A stretch of DNA of 64,000 bases from NCBI RefSeq assembly GCF_004022265.1, contig NZ_SAVB01000026.1:1-64000 (forward strand), given 5' to 3'. A program made the position numbers and the translations under genes. Under the pieces are notes generated by a model. That model was not told the origin of the DNA, did not search any database, and saw nothing but the letters and a program-made list of their open reading frames with translations. Of the stretch, positions 9,101 to 20,200 are shown in pieces (position 1 is the stretch's first letter; each line of letters opens with the position of its first letter). The DNA is from Paenirhodobacter ferrireducens (lineage in GTDB: Bacteria > Pseudomonadota > Alphaproteobacteria > Rhodobacterales > Rhodobacteraceae).

Positions 9101-9269
9101 CGAACGCCGGTCTCACGCCTTCGTCGATGACGTCGTGTTTCGAACCGGCCTACCCCGGCGCGAAGTCGGGCAGGTACTGACCCTCATGCTGAGGGTCGGC
9201 GTCGAGTTCTTCGCCTATTTCCGTGCGCTCTGGGCGCATGCCAGCAAGGATGGATCCCCCTCCGCATGA
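6135..9269 (+). CDS. Large protein of unknown function, first gene of a helicase/ATPase defence-like operon
   Basis: The protein has 1,044 residues from ATG 6135; a TTG at 6048 would add 29 residues coded by AT-rich DNA with a repeat, so I prefer 6135. I do not recognise the family. The N-terminal 260 residues look helical (WLSRLGADSNVSLDRLAWVE, then LAVWAVLIPLARNYG). The middle (about 280-850) looks beta-rich with many short strands, and the last 150 residues look helical again. I see no transmembrane segment, signal peptide, Walker motif or nuclease motif. It overlaps the helicase gene by 4 bp (ATGA), so the two are translationally coupled. Its length and position next to a DUF1998 helicase recall DruH of Druantia III, but I cannot see sequence similarity to it. 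A scaffold or recognition subunit is one guess. Confidence 0.75.
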   Translation: MHSFISKNNGVRGWLSRLGADSNVSLDRLAWVETAFNAAWTGPTSTPFITDIQTRGDLLDEAAHFAHEIPLWRLFNSAPTLAVWAVLIPLARNYGISTNEVYRHISRFVGESFDEQEAREDLKTRYRRTARALGLPVFGNEPTGLFFAPLGPAHAHHGDLARAFVGAALHIGPPAIEDTASARRWQRRVVADRCAGLARLKATIAFDTSAHVARRFEAWRQGESPVGDTEAHLFEAYDQAARSLGRSRADIVGPPRLVWTGDHLTLETETSRELQSLRLGAIPTRLAGGKRLQVPPPWRPTIRWTAGTLSRDIPLAPAEGEVLVFDADTGAMLSRLSSEQGEMEIAAERLIVLSGAPFTSLSFGDAIPAKDASFRIAWVNANETLAFEGRSDLSFTRPVEDAIWIDAPVLGRDGSRALYACNGGLQVRIDPEIGGPTRIIRTRIGGQVRFHQVDLGATGELRMAFADAHLEALADPAEVLFEVLTPGAAGDLEARVALTTRCWIWPGISAPDGDLADVPIPANFDPARSAGLRAIDGRLSVDPEADQETPILGLSGPDRVHEFRLVARGEKLWHFRVARGDRVYVPRGATLVFGHANRHDALILRSPDRDASLLVLGRETRRPFYRRQTIEIGAADLEEDTEDDRIALRRADGRVDLLARLRRATDPAGLEISEAPDEIRLRFTPRTDCDALRVRIEPVRGALIEGEYAFGRAPLDLPSLQGVRTTRDPATSQVEVILDPSQLPAPARATFLLRDNAGVLLPLRDVRNAPVAIGLAGEINTPQRGHLLDLARFLAEPQPDSLGGQIGRALSPAYEAALNHVGKSHMLGSIKPLLAVVREDRQPPRHDLIGAAPWIFEASPIAFGDLDTDTGLAPISDMAGEPSPVPPPRVDGDTPLSDWLGRVSTGAGIPTGFQADRLQHAFQALRWRLKETDLHDLVGEETLAGTVKLICGAHVEGLEKLRSFDPGGGADPLPARIAAQVERLARSCAERRSHAFVDDVVFRTGLPRREVGQVLTLMLRVGVEFFAYFRALWAHASKDGSPSA

Positions 9270-12200
9270 CGACCCTCAATCCCAACGATTTCCGCGAGCA
9301 TCTCAACAACGTCCTTGCGCGCTTTGTCGCGACGTCTTCGCCAATCAACGACATCCGTGCGCCCCGTCTCGCAGAAGAGCTCAGGAACGTCATCGGGCAG
9401 CTCGACTTCGTCAAAGGGCCTTATGTCGAGACCCTTCCCGATTTCGAGAAGGGAAAATCTCTCCGCGGACTCCGGGAAGAAGGCCTTCTCACACCGCATT
9501 GGCAAACCCTCGCCTCGACAGCTCCTGCCGTCTTCGCCCGGCCCCTGCACGCTCACCAGGAAGCGGCAATCCGGCGGCAGGACAACTACCTCGTCGCCAC
9601 CGGAACCGGTTCAGGGAAAACCGAAAGCTTCCTCTACCCCCTGGTCAACGACATCCTGTCCCAGGGGGATCTCGAACGCCCGGGAGTGCGCGCGATCCTC
9701 GTCTACCCCCTGAACGCGCTGGCCAACGACCAACTGGGGCGGATAGCGAAGCTCCTCTTTCACGACCTCGGCGATCCCGGCATCACGCTGGGAAGATACA
9801 CGGGCCAGGTCAAGTCGCGCGCCACGCGGGATGAGGAAATCACGCGCCTTCGATCCTCCCCGAGTTTCATCGAGGCCTTCGGCGAGGATGCCGACGTGCC
9901 CGCGAACTGGCTCCTTTCCCGCGCGGAGATGCGCGAGGCTCCGCCGCACATCCTGATCACCAACTACGCGATGCTCGAGCACATCCTGCTCCTTCCGACC
10001 AATCGGCAACTGCTGGCCGGCGCTGACCTGCGCCGTATCGTGCTCGACGAGATCCACACATATGCCGGCGCCCAGGCGATCGAGGTCTCCTTCCTGCTGC
10101 GCAGGCTCAAGGCCCATCTCGGCATCCCCGACGGGCAGATCCGCTGCACCGGGACCTCGGCCTCGCTCGATCCCCGCCGCAAGTCGGAACTTGCGGATTT
10201 CGCCTCTCGGCTCTTCGGCGAACCCTTCGCCGGAGAGATCTCCGTCATCACCTCGGAACGCAAGATCCATCCCAGCCTGGCCGGCGGCGCCATGCCGAGC
10301 GGCCTCTCTCCCGAACACTGGGCGCGCGCACGAGATCTTGCCGAAGCCGCGCGCGACGCGGTCCAGAACGACACGCCGATGTCGATCGAGGACTGGAATC
10401 TCGAGACCGAATTTCTCGACCTTCCCAGACTGCACCTCGATGACGCCCCCTCTCTCGGCGATGCGCTTATCGAAAGGCTCGCCGGATTCGAGGAAATCCA
10501 CCGCATCGCCCGGCGTCTCGAAGGCGGATCGGTCGCAATCGAAATCCTCGCGCGCGAGGTCTTTCCCGATGCAGGGGAAGCGGCCGTCGCCGCGCTCGTC
10601 GGGCTGATTTCCGTGGGCGTTCTCGCCGTCAGTGCCGACGCAGCGGTCTTTCCGCTTCTTCCTGCCCGCTATCACCTGATCTCGCGGGCGCCGGACCGCA
10701 CCGGGATTTCGCTTGCGGCCGGCGGCGCTGACAATCTCCGCGAAGTCCTGATCGGGGCCGAACGTGACGACGAGGACCGCCCGGTCTACGAGCTCTACGT
10801 CTGCCGCAACTGCGGCGAGCCCTACCTCGAAGCCTGGGACAACGGCATTTCCCTCGACCCGACGCCTGGCGCGGGAGACCGCCATCTCTTGCGGCTTGTG
10901 CCGGGCGGGCTGACGATCGAGGAGGAAGATGACACCGAGATCGCCCTTCCCGGCCAGATGGTCCATCTCGATCCCTCGAACGGGCATCCAATGGAGGAGG
11001 GAACACCCGGCACGGTTGCCCTCGAGGCCGTGCCTCTCGAACAGGATCCCGACGACGGCAAGCGCTACATGCACCGCTGCGTGGCCTGCAATCATCGCTC
11101 CGCGCGATTTAATGAGCCCATCACAACCGTACGTCCCGGCGACGAGGCGATCGCGGCAGTCGCCGCCCAGACCCTCCTCGAATCCATGCCGTCACACGAT
11201 CTCGGCACCACCCCCCCGATGGGCGGACGCAATCTCCTCGTCTTCTCCGATAACCGCCAGGATGCCGCTTTCTTCGCCCCATTCTTCGAGCGCACATCAC
11301 GCGAACAGGCAGTGCGCAGTGCGATTCTTCGGGTCGTCGAGCGCAGCGGGCGCATGGATATCGACAACATCACCGGCGCGATCCTGCGCGAGCTTCAGGC
11401 CGACGGGCTTCGCCTCTACCGTCCCGGCGTCGTTCCCGAGCGCGAGACCGGGGAAAACGAACGTCTCCGCCTCAAGGCTCTCGTCGCCGCCGAGATCACG
11501 GTCTTCGGGCGGGGACGTCTCAGCCTCGAGGGCTTCGGTCTCATCGGGGTGGATTATGACGCCATCGCACGGCCCGTCGAGATGGTCCGGCGCGCTCTTC
11601 CCGACGCCATGAAACCCTACGCCGATACCTACGTCCGCTACCTGCTGAAAATGATCCGCGAGCACCGCGCGATCGCGCAGAAAGAATCCGGCATGATCGA
11701 CCTCGAGGACGAGTCGATCTGGACGCGTATCGCCTCACAACAGAACCGCTGCGTGAGCCGTGAGCGCAATCCCCACACGAACCTTCCGCTCAGCCTCGTG
11801 CCGGCCGCCGGCCGGCAGAACCGCTTCACCGACCTTCTCGAACGCATGGCCCAGGCCTGCGGCACGACGATCGACGAGAATCAGGTCCGCGATGTTCTGA
11901 CCCAATTCTGGAAAGCCATCGAGCACCCGAAATCGATGACCTCGAAACATGGTGTGGGACGCGGCCTGAAACTCGACCGGGGCCTCTTCATTCTTCCCGG
12001 CTCCGAGGTGTCGCTCTACCAATGCCTGTCCTGCGGCACGCGAACCCAGTTCGATACTGCCGGCGTCTGCCAGTCCATGAGGTGCAATGGAAAGCTCCAC
12101 GAGGTTCCACGGGACGAACGCCAGACCCTCGATGCCCGCAACCACTACGTGGCCCGCTACCGCGAGCATCCGCAAATGGGCATTGCGCGCGAACATACCG

Positions 12201-14206
12201 CGGCGATCTCCAGCGAGATCAGGTCCGAGATCGAGGAGAAATTCAAGGCAGGCGAAGTCAACCTCCTGTCCTGCACGACCACCATGGAAATGGGGGTCGA
12301 CCTCGGTGATCTCGAGTCGGTCCTGTGCAAGAACGTCCCGCCCTCGATCGCCAACTACCAGCAACGCGCGGGACGCGCCGGACGCCGCGCCCAGGTCGCG
12401 CCAATCGTACTCACCACCGCGCGTTCCGGGCGCTATGACCGGGCAGTCTTCGAGAAGTTCTCCGAATATCTCGCGGCCCAGCCGATCATCCCCTACCTCA
12501 GCCTCGACAACGCGGGCTTTTTCCGTCGTCACCAGCTCTCAATGCTGCTCGCGCGCTTCCTCGAACACCGCCTCGCGGGATACACCCGGACGGGATCTCC
12601 CCGCATGCGTGACGTCTTCGCCGATGCCCTGACAGAGGAGGCCAGAAAGACGTTCGACACCTCCTTCGCCGACTGGATCGAGCAGGCGGAGCCGGACCTT
12701 GCGGTCGCCGCAGACCTGGCTACCCGCTTGCCTCCTTCCCTTCGATCGATCGCGCTCGACGCGGCAGGTCTGAAGGCCGCCCTGAGCGAGCGGATCTCGC
12801 AATTCGCGGACATGGCCTGGGGTCGTTTCGGACTGATGCAGGAAGCAATCGACGACCTCGAGGCACGCCGAAACGATCTCCAAAAGACGGAAGCCGACAA
12901 GTTCATCAAGATCGACCGGTCGCTGGGCGCCCTGCGCACCCAACAGAAGCTCTACATGAACCAATTCCTGATCGACCAGCTATCGCGGCGAGCGATCATC
13001 CCCACCTACTCGTTTCCGGTTCACTCGGTCTCGCTCGAGGTTCTCAATACGGCCGGTCAGACCGCCGACACCGCCGTGCTCGAACTCGACCGCGACGGCT
13101 CGATCGGAATTTCCGAATACGCGCCGAGCGCCGAGATCGTCGCCGGAGGCCGAGTCTGGGTAAGCGCCGGGATTTCCAAGCGATCGAAATTCACCGGAGA
13201 CGACGCCTTCATCGAACGATCCCAATACCGGGTCTGCGGTGCCTGCCGTTCTCCCCAGATCACCCTCCAGGGCGTGGAGCCAAAGAAGCATTGCCTGCAA
13301 TGCGGCGCCGTGTTCCACAAGACCAATGCGACCCGGGCCTTCATCCGGCCCCATGGTTTCGTCACTTCCGTCGCCGATGGTCAGGGGCGCGACCCGGGCG
13401 CGACCCGGATCCGTCCGACAATCTCCGATGAGGCCCTGCTTCTCACGGAGGCTCCACGCTCCAAATACACCGCGACCGACCTGCCCGGCATCCTGACCTT
13501 CCACGCGCCGGGCTCGAACCGGCCCGAGGATGAACTCGGGCGCATCATCACCGTCAATCGCGGACGCCATGGCGGCGGCTTCGCCTGGTGCCCGAGCTGC
13601 GAGCACGCCGTGCCCGCGCATGGACATGGTCCCGACCTCGCCTGGCAACAGCCGACGCTTCTCGCTCCCCATGTCAACCCACGCAGCGGACAGCCTTGCC
13701 GTTTCGATCCCACCAAACAAGCTTGGCCGATCGATCTCGCCCATGTCTTCGAAACCGATGTCCGCGGTCTTCTCTTCGAGAGCCTCCCCGCAACCCCATC
13801 GGGGGACGCCATCCCCTCTGACAACTCCCTCGAACGCACGCTGCAGGAGGCCTTGCGGCTCGGCGCCGCCGAACTCCTGGAAACCAATCCGCGTGACCTT
13901 CGCGCGCTCGTTCAGAAACTCGACGGCCTCATCGTTGTCGTCATCTACGATTCCGTCTCCGGCGGGGCGGGCTACGCCACGCGGTTGACAAACGAGACCG
14001 GGTATCTCGCGCGAGATCTCCTTCTCTCCGCCCGCAAGATCCTCAACTGTCCCAACCCCGATTGCATCACCAGCTGCACGCGCTGCCTCAACGACTATTC
14101 GAACCAGCGCCACTGGCACATGTTCAATCGCCGCCCAGCCCAGGCATGGATCGAGACGATCCTGCTCGATGCCGGCGTCAAAATTGACCCGCAATGGGAC
14201 ATCTGA
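9266..14206 (+). CDS. YprA/MrfA-type superfamily 2 helicase with zinc clusters and C-terminal DUF1998 domain
   Basis: The protein has 1,646 residues. Helicase motifs: I ATGTGSGKTE (111-120), Ia VYPLNALANDQ (147-157), II DEIH (261-264), III TGTSAS (295-300), V MEMGVDL (1007-1013) and VI QQRAGRAGRR (1032-1041). Between the RecA-like lobes and after them lie several Cys clusters: C513/C516 with C605/C608; C920/C923/C935/C940; C1324/C1327 with C1343/C1346; and C1442/C1445. The C-terminus carries the DUF1998 signature, IYDSVSGGAGYA followed by C1595-x4-C1600-x3-C1604-x2-C1607. This architecture is found in YprA/MrfA repair helicases and in DISARM, Dpd and Druantia proteins. At 1,646 residues it is far longer than YprA (about 750) and in the range of DruE and DpdJ. 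It probably translocates on DNA using ATP. It overlaps both neighbours, so the three genes form one operon. Confidence 0.9.
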   Translation: MTTLNPNDFREHLNNVLARFVATSSPINDIRAPRLAEELRNVIGQLDFVKGPYVETLPDFEKGKSLRGLREEGLLTPHWQTLASTAPAVFARPLHAHQEAAIRRQDNYLVATGTGSGKTESFLYPLVNDILSQGDLERPGVRAILVYPLNALANDQLGRIAKLLFHDLGDPGITLGRYTGQVKSRATRDEEITRLRSSPSFIEAFGEDADVPANWLLSRAEMREAPPHILITNYAMLEHILLLPTNRQLLAGADLRRIVLDEIHTYAGAQAIEVSFLLRRLKAHLGIPDGQIRCTGTSASLDPRRKSELADFASRLFGEPFAGEISVITSERKIHPSLAGGAMPSGLSPEHWARARDLAEAARDAVQNDTPMSIEDWNLETEFLDLPRLHLDDAPSLGDALIERLAGFEEIHRIARRLEGGSVAIEILAREVFPDAGEAAVAALVGLISVGVLAVSADAAVFPLLPARYHLISRAPDRTGISLAAGGADNLREVLIGAERDDEDRPVYELYVCRNCGEPYLEAWDNGISLDPTPGAGDRHLLRLVPGGLTIEEEDDTEIALPGQMVHLDPSNGHPMEEGTPGTVALEAVPLEQDPDDGKRYMHRCVACNHRSARFNEPITTVRPGDEAIAAVAAQTLLESMPSHDLGTTPPMGGRNLLVFSDNRQDAAFFAPFFERTSREQAVRSAILRVVERSGRMDIDNITGAILRELQADGLRLYRPGVVPERETGENERLRLKALVAAEITVFGRGRLSLEGFGLIGVDYDAIARPVEMVRRALPDAMKPYADTYVRYLLKMIREHRAIAQKESGMIDLEDESIWTRIASQQNRCVSRERNPHTNLPLSLVPAAGRQNRFTDLLERMAQACGTTIDENQVRDVLTQFWKAIEHPKSMTSKHGVGRGLKLDRGLFILPGSEVSLYQCLSCGTRTQFDTAGVCQSMRCNGKLHEVPRDERQTLDARNHYVARYREHPQMGIAREHTAAISSEIRSEIEEKFKAGEVNLLSCTTTMEMGVDLGDLESVLCKNVPPSIANYQQRAGRAGRRAQVAPIVLTTARSGRYDRAVFEKFSEYLAAQPIIPYLSLDNAGFFRRHQLSMLLARFLEHRLAGYTRTGSPRMRDVFADALTEEARKTFDTSFADWIEQAEPDLAVAADLATRLPPSLRSIALDAAGLKAALSERISQFADMAWGRFGLMQEAIDDLEARRNDLQKTEADKFIKIDRSLGALRTQQKLYMNQFLIDQLSRRAIIPTYSFPVHSVSLEVLNTAGQTADTAVLELDRDGSIGISEYAPSAEIVAGGRVWVSAGISKRSKFTGDDAFIERSQYRVCGACRSPQITLQGVEPKKHCLQCGAVFHKTNATRAFIRPHGFVTSVADGQGRDPGATRIRPTISDEALLLTEAPRSKYTATDLPGILTFHAPGSNRPEDELGRIITVNRGRHGGGFAWCPSCEHAVPAHGHGPDLAWQQPTLLAPHVNPRSGQPCRFDPTKQAWPIDLAHVFETDVRGLLFESLPATPSGDAIPSDNSLERTLQEALRLGAAELLETNPRDLRALVQKLDGLIVVVIYDSVSGGAGYATRLTNETGYLARDLLLSARKILNCPNPDCITSCTRCLNDYSNQRHWHMFNRRPAQAWIETILLDAGVKIDPQWDI

Positions 14207-17200
14207 AACACATCGAAAGACAGACAGGCGCCTTCATGCTCAAGCACAAACCCCTCGATCCAACTGTCCGTTCGACGATGACGGAGTTCTCCATCTCCAG
14301 GAAGCCCCCTGGAAAGACGGATTTCCCGAAGTCCCATCCCGCTTGCATCGTCATGGCCGGATGGACGACCGAGGACTGGGAAAAGCTCGAAAGCTTCGGT
14401 GACTTTCCCCTTCTGGAAATCTGCCCTGAGGCTCCAGCCTACTTTGCGCAGGCAGGCCATTTCTCGGCGCGCGACCTCCGCAATATCGTCTCGACCTTCG
14501 GCCTCGACGTAGATCATCACGATGCGGAGGCGATCTATCACATCATCCTCGAGCGCGCCGAAGGGGCTCCCTGGGTTCTTCCAATACTCGAGACGATCAT
14601 CGCACCGCAAAGGGTCAAGAACGGCGGTTTCAAGAATAAGAACAAGGTTTCCCAAGTCCTGCAGAAATTTCCTCTTTTGAAACTGCGTCTCAAGGCAAAC
14701 CCACAACTCCATGAGCGGACAGGCGAACTTCTTCTTCCGCCGGTCGCCCCCGATATCGCCGTGGCAGCCTTCTGCGAATACGCGATCGAGGCCTACTACC
14801 AGAAGACCGAAAACAAGAGCCTCTTCGAAGAGCACTACATCGAGGCGAGGAAGATCCTATCGGATATCAGCCCTGCCGACATCATCATGGTCGAGCTTGG
14901 CCAGATCGATGACATCGAGGATTGGGACGAGCACGCATCCCTGATCTCATCCCTCATGTCCGACTACCCTGACGCCGTCTCCGAGCACCTCCATCTCCAC
15001 CTCATCGCCACCCTGAAGCATTTCAGCCAGCACATCACGCAGACGAGCAGCGTCGACGATCTTGAAACCATCATGGTACTCTCCGGGGCCGCGGCAAAAC
15101 AGGCAAAGCTGCTGCAGACCCCGCGCAAGGAAACCGTGATCGAACAGGTCCGGAAACTCGGAATCGAGGTGGATCTCAACCTCGTCACCGACGAAGCGGT
15201 CGCCACGCTTTCTGCCGCGCTGGATGCGGGTCTCGTCATGCGGGTGCGCATCCAAGACCTCGCCATTGCCGACCTCGAGGAAAAGATCGCGGAAACCAAG
15301 GAGGCGATCGCCGCGGCGAATGCCGAGGAAGATTACGCCCTTCTCACCCGCCTCGCGCCGCAGGCGGGGGAGGAGAAGGAGGCCCTGCGCGTCGCGCGCG
15401 AGGTTCAGGAGGCCATTCTTCTCTGCCTTGGCGAGTTGGTCTCTGGCACGGCGGAAGATCAGGATGCTGCGCTGGCCGAGCTGCGCGCCTTCATCGAGAA
15501 GAACGACCCGGACACAGAAGACTACGCCGAGGCCGATGCTTCCCTGGCATCCGAACTCTTCACCCTGCCCGACGCCGAAGAAGACCCCGTCGAAGACCAC
15601 ACCGCCGCGGACGATGTCGACCCCGAAGACGCGGTCGAGGACAACTCGCCCATCGACGCCACGAGCGTCTCCTCCGACCTCGTGAATAGCGATGATCCCG
15701 AAACCGCTGGGCACGATCAGGCGGAGGGGAACACATCTGAGCCGACTGTCACCGATGCATACGAGGAAGACACCGTCGAGGCGCAAAACCCTCACGCAGG
15801 CATCGATGAGAACGAAGGCGCGGCGAAGGAGATCGAACCGCAGGACGTCGATCCCCAGCCTGACGCCGATTCCGTCGCTATCGAGAATCCCCTCGAAGAC
15901 GCACCGATTCAGTCTGCCATTGAGACGGCGGAAGATAGATATTCTGAACCCGAGGCGCTTCCCGATCTCATCCCCCGGATTGAGCCTGAAACCTATGTGG
16001 CCGAGATCGACATCGACACCACCCCGCCGGTCCCAGTCTCGGTGCTGGCAAGCCTGATCCATCGCAATCTCCTCGGGATCGCCGCTGATGCGGCGAAGAG
16101 CTTCGAACACGAAGGCAAGCACTGGCCGATCCGGGCCGTTGTCCTCGAGGCCGCCGCCGGCAGCCGCACGCCCCATCGCAAATACGGGGCTGACACCCAG
16201 CGGTTCCTGGAACTCGCCACCCGTGGGGCGGGTGATGCCGCATCCGATGTCGGATCCATCCTGCTCCTCGGAGCATTGATCCGGCCCGCGCTACTCGAGA
16301 CTTCCCTCTCCAGCCTGCGCAATATTCTCCACGAGCTTTGCCGCGGCAGCCTCGGGCAGCACCTGCAGCAGGCCACCGATGCGATCTCGGAACTCGATTA
16401 CGACTTCCCGCCCGACGCCGACGAGCTGGCGCGCCTCTCCGGTGGCCAACGCACGCCCCAGAAACAGAGGCTTGCGGCCCAGCTCGGGAAATGGGCCGAC
16501 ACGGTGTCGGCCAAGACCTCGCGCTGGCCCTTCGCCACCGCCATCATGCACTACATCGCCTCGCCCGCCGGCCCCATCGGCGCGGCTCTCTCCGCGATCA
16601 GTAACGGCAACAAGAATGCGGCCAGCCTCGCCCGCGAGGCGATCGACGGTCTCTCTTCCGCCTCGAAAATCGAGACGCTGGCCGCGGAATACGCGAGCGA
16701 GGCCGGGCGCAACACGGCCCGCCTGCACCCCAAGGGGATCGAGTATCTCGAGCGCCAGCTCGAGGAGCCCCTCGGCCTTCTCGACAGCTGGATCGACGCA
16801 ACCACGCGCGAGGGCAGCCAGGGGCAGAAATCCGAGGCGCGTCTGCGCACCATCGTCGGCAACCTCATCTCCCGCCTCGAGAAAGCCGAAACCGGGCTGC
16901 GGGCGGAGGCGACAAGCGCCCCCGACACACTTGCTGGAGCAACTGCCCACTGGGTTGCGGATCAGGTCCGCGAAGTCCTGCAGGCACTGCGCGGAGAAGA
17001 TACCGGCGCCTTCGCGACGCTCGATGAAGCGCTCGCCGCGGAACGCGATCTTCTGCCCGCCTCGGTGCGTGACACGCTCGATATCCCCGAGGGCCGCTTC
17101 GACGCCTTCAGCGATCTTCTCAACAAAACCGCAATTCCCGATCCCAAGGGCGCCCTGGCCCAGGCGCGCGAGGAAGGCGCCTTCGATACCGCATCCCGTC

Positions 17201-20200
17201 TCGCCAGCCGTTTCGGCATCGACGTCCAGGACGGCCTGACCCATGACATGAAGGTCTTCGCGAAAACCTGGAGCGCGGAGATCAACACCCGCGTCCGCCG
17301 CCTCAAGACCCTCTCGAAGGTCGACTACAAGCACCAGGAAGAGATCTCCAGGCGCCTTGCACTCTGCGAGATCCTTCTGGGGCGCCTCACGGCGGTCGAC
17401 AACGGATCCGAGGTCCACGACCTTGCCGAACTACCGGCGGCTGCGGCCGAGATCGACGCCACATGCGCCCAGATCGAGGCCAAGATCCGCGCTGACCAGG
17501 TCCAGCGCATCGACCAATACCGCAACGACCGCAACTCGGAAGAAGCCGACACCCTGCTCGGGGCTCTCGACGGCATCACGGTCGAGGCGGCCGAAGACCG
17601 CATCGCGCAACTTCGCGATGGTCGCTCCGCTGCGATCTTCCAGACCGAACTTGGCGGGCTCGTGTCCGACTTCCTGCCCGACTTCCTCGCCTATGCGAGC
17701 TCTGCGCAATGGCCCACGACCAGCGAAGCGCTCGAGCGCACCGTCGCCGCGGCGGGGCCTCTGCATATCGAGGAAGATCGTCGCGGCGCCGGCCTTGATC
17801 TCATCCATCTCTACCGCGCCATCGGCACCTCGATGCAATCGAAGCAGCCCGATCTGCCGAAGGTTAAAGTGCTCTTCGAGGAGATCGGCTACGACAGCGT
17901 GAAGATCCACAACCCCCGGCCGGTCGGCCGTTCCGGACTGTGGCAGGCCCAGCTTGGCGGCCGGATCCAACCCCTCCGCTCCGGCGACTGGTTCCTGCCG
18001 CCGGTCTTCGGCTCGCAGGCCGCAAACGGGGCCGGCGCTGATCTCGTGCTGATCGGACGCGATACCCTTCCCGAGAACCTCGTGAAGACTCTCTCTTCGG
18101 ACATGCCAGCGATCCTTCTTTTCGCCGGCGTCATCGATGCCCAGCGGCGGCGTGAACTCGCCGAACATCTGCGCGACAACGCGATCCCCGCACTCCTCAT
18201 CGACGAGGCCCTCATTACCTTCGCGGCAACCCGCCGTCAGGCCAGGGCCCGGACCATCTTCGAATGCGGATTGCCCTATGGCCGCGTCGAGCCCTACACA
18301 ACGGACGCGGGCCAGCTGCCGCCAGAGATGTTCTTCGGGCGCAGCGAAGAGATCCGCCTCATCATGTCGAAAACGGCTGACGGCTGCCTCGTCTACGGCG
18401 GGCGTCAGCTCGGCAAGTCCGCCCTTCTGGGCCATATCGCCCGTACTGAGCATGCCCCCGAGAAGGACCGGATCGTCGTGACGCGCGAGGTCCGACCGCT
18501 TGGGAAATCCGAGAAGCCTTCGGAGATCTGGTCCCATCTCGCCTCGATGCTTTCACCCGAGATCGTGCGTCCCGCCAGCCGCAACGCCGAGGATGTATCG
18601 CGTGACATCAAGGCCTGGCTCATGCACCATCGACAGGGTCACATCGTCGCCATGTTCGACGAAGCCGACAACTTCATGGATGCTGATACCCGCGACGACT
18701 ACCCCGAGCTCGCCCGCCTCAAGAAACTGATGGAAGAGAGCGGGCGCGCGTTCAAGGTCGTCTTCGCCGGCCTTCACAACGTCCAGCGGATGTCTCACCA
18801 GCCGAACTCTCCGCTCGCCCATCTCGGCCTGCCCATCTGCATCGGTCCGCTGAACCGGACCGAGGACGACAAGCGCGCCGCGCATGATCTCGTCGTCTCG
18901 CCGATGCGCGCAGCGGGCTTCCGTTTCGAGAACCACGAGGCGATCGAGGAAATTCTGGCCTGGGCCAACTACTACCCCTCTCTGATCCAGGAATACATGA
19001 AGGGGCTTCTCTCCACTCTCCACGGCAGCGGTTCGGGCAAGCCCTATCGACTGCCCGAGGGCGATCCCCTCTGGCCGATCTCGAGCGACACCCTCTTTGA
19101 TCACCGCGGCTTTGGCGAGATCGAGAACCGGATCCGCTTCAAGTTCCACCTCACGCTGAATCTCGATCCACGTTACGCGCTCGTGGCCTATACGCTCGGC
19201 CGGCTCAACGTCGAGGGCCAGGAAGACAAAGCCCGGGTCACCGGCTTCGATCCACGCGAGCTTCTCGACGAGGCGAGCACCTTCTGGCCGCGCAGCTCCG
19301 AGATCCCGGCCCTTGCCGCCTTCGAAGCCTTGCTCGAGGAACTCTTCGACCTTGGCGTTCTCGGCCGCGTTCCGATCCCCGGAACCAAGCGCTTCCGCTA
19401 CCTGCTGGGCTCGCGCCAGGTCGCGACCATGCTCGGCTCCGAGGACGACATCTACCATGCGCTCGCCGAAATCGAGGAAAAGGATCCGGAGGTAGCCTAT
19501 GACCGCTCCGTCCATCGGCGGCGCTACAACCTGAACACCTCCGGCAACCAGGGCGAGTTTTCCTACTGCCCGCTCACCGACCTCCAGATCGAGCGCATCG
19601 TCCAGCCCCAGGATGCTACCGGACAGATCGTCTGCGGCCTTGAGGCCCTCGGGCTTTCCAAGGTCGGCTCGTCGCTCAAGCGCATTGCCGAATCCGGCAA
19701 CCTACCCGGAGCCCCCGAGCAGGGGATCAACGTGGAGATCGTGCGCAGCAAGCGCGAATTGCGCGCACCCGTCGAACGCAAGGGCGCCTCGCAAAACCCG
19801 GTGATCCTCGTCTTCACGCCGGAAGATCGCAAGGAGGCGCATGATGCGCTGACCTGGCTCGAGCATCAGCCGCGGGTTCTCAATAAGCAGGTTCGTCCGC
19901 TTCTCCTTCTCGATGCCGCCAACACGGAGATGCGCGACATCGCCACGCGGCGGCCCGAACAGAGCCAGTTTCTCACCGCCTGGGGGGCGGAGATGATCCG
20001 CATCCACCTGAGCCATATCGAAAAGGTGGAGCTCGATACCAAGCCGATGCGGTCCGCCATTCTTGCGGCGGCCGGCGGCATCCCTTCCGAAACCATCAAG
20101 CTGATCTCCGCGATGCGGGTGGCGGAAGACCCGCTGGAAGTCGCTCGGGAATGGAAGGTGTCTTTCCGTATGCCGGCAGGACTTCTCAATGGCCCCCTGG

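Noticed and set aside
7314-9116. 600-codon minus-strand frame opposite the first operon gene, and a similar one at 9611-11095
   Set aside because: Both lie inside coupled plus-strand genes, lack ribosome sites and have no recognisable domain.
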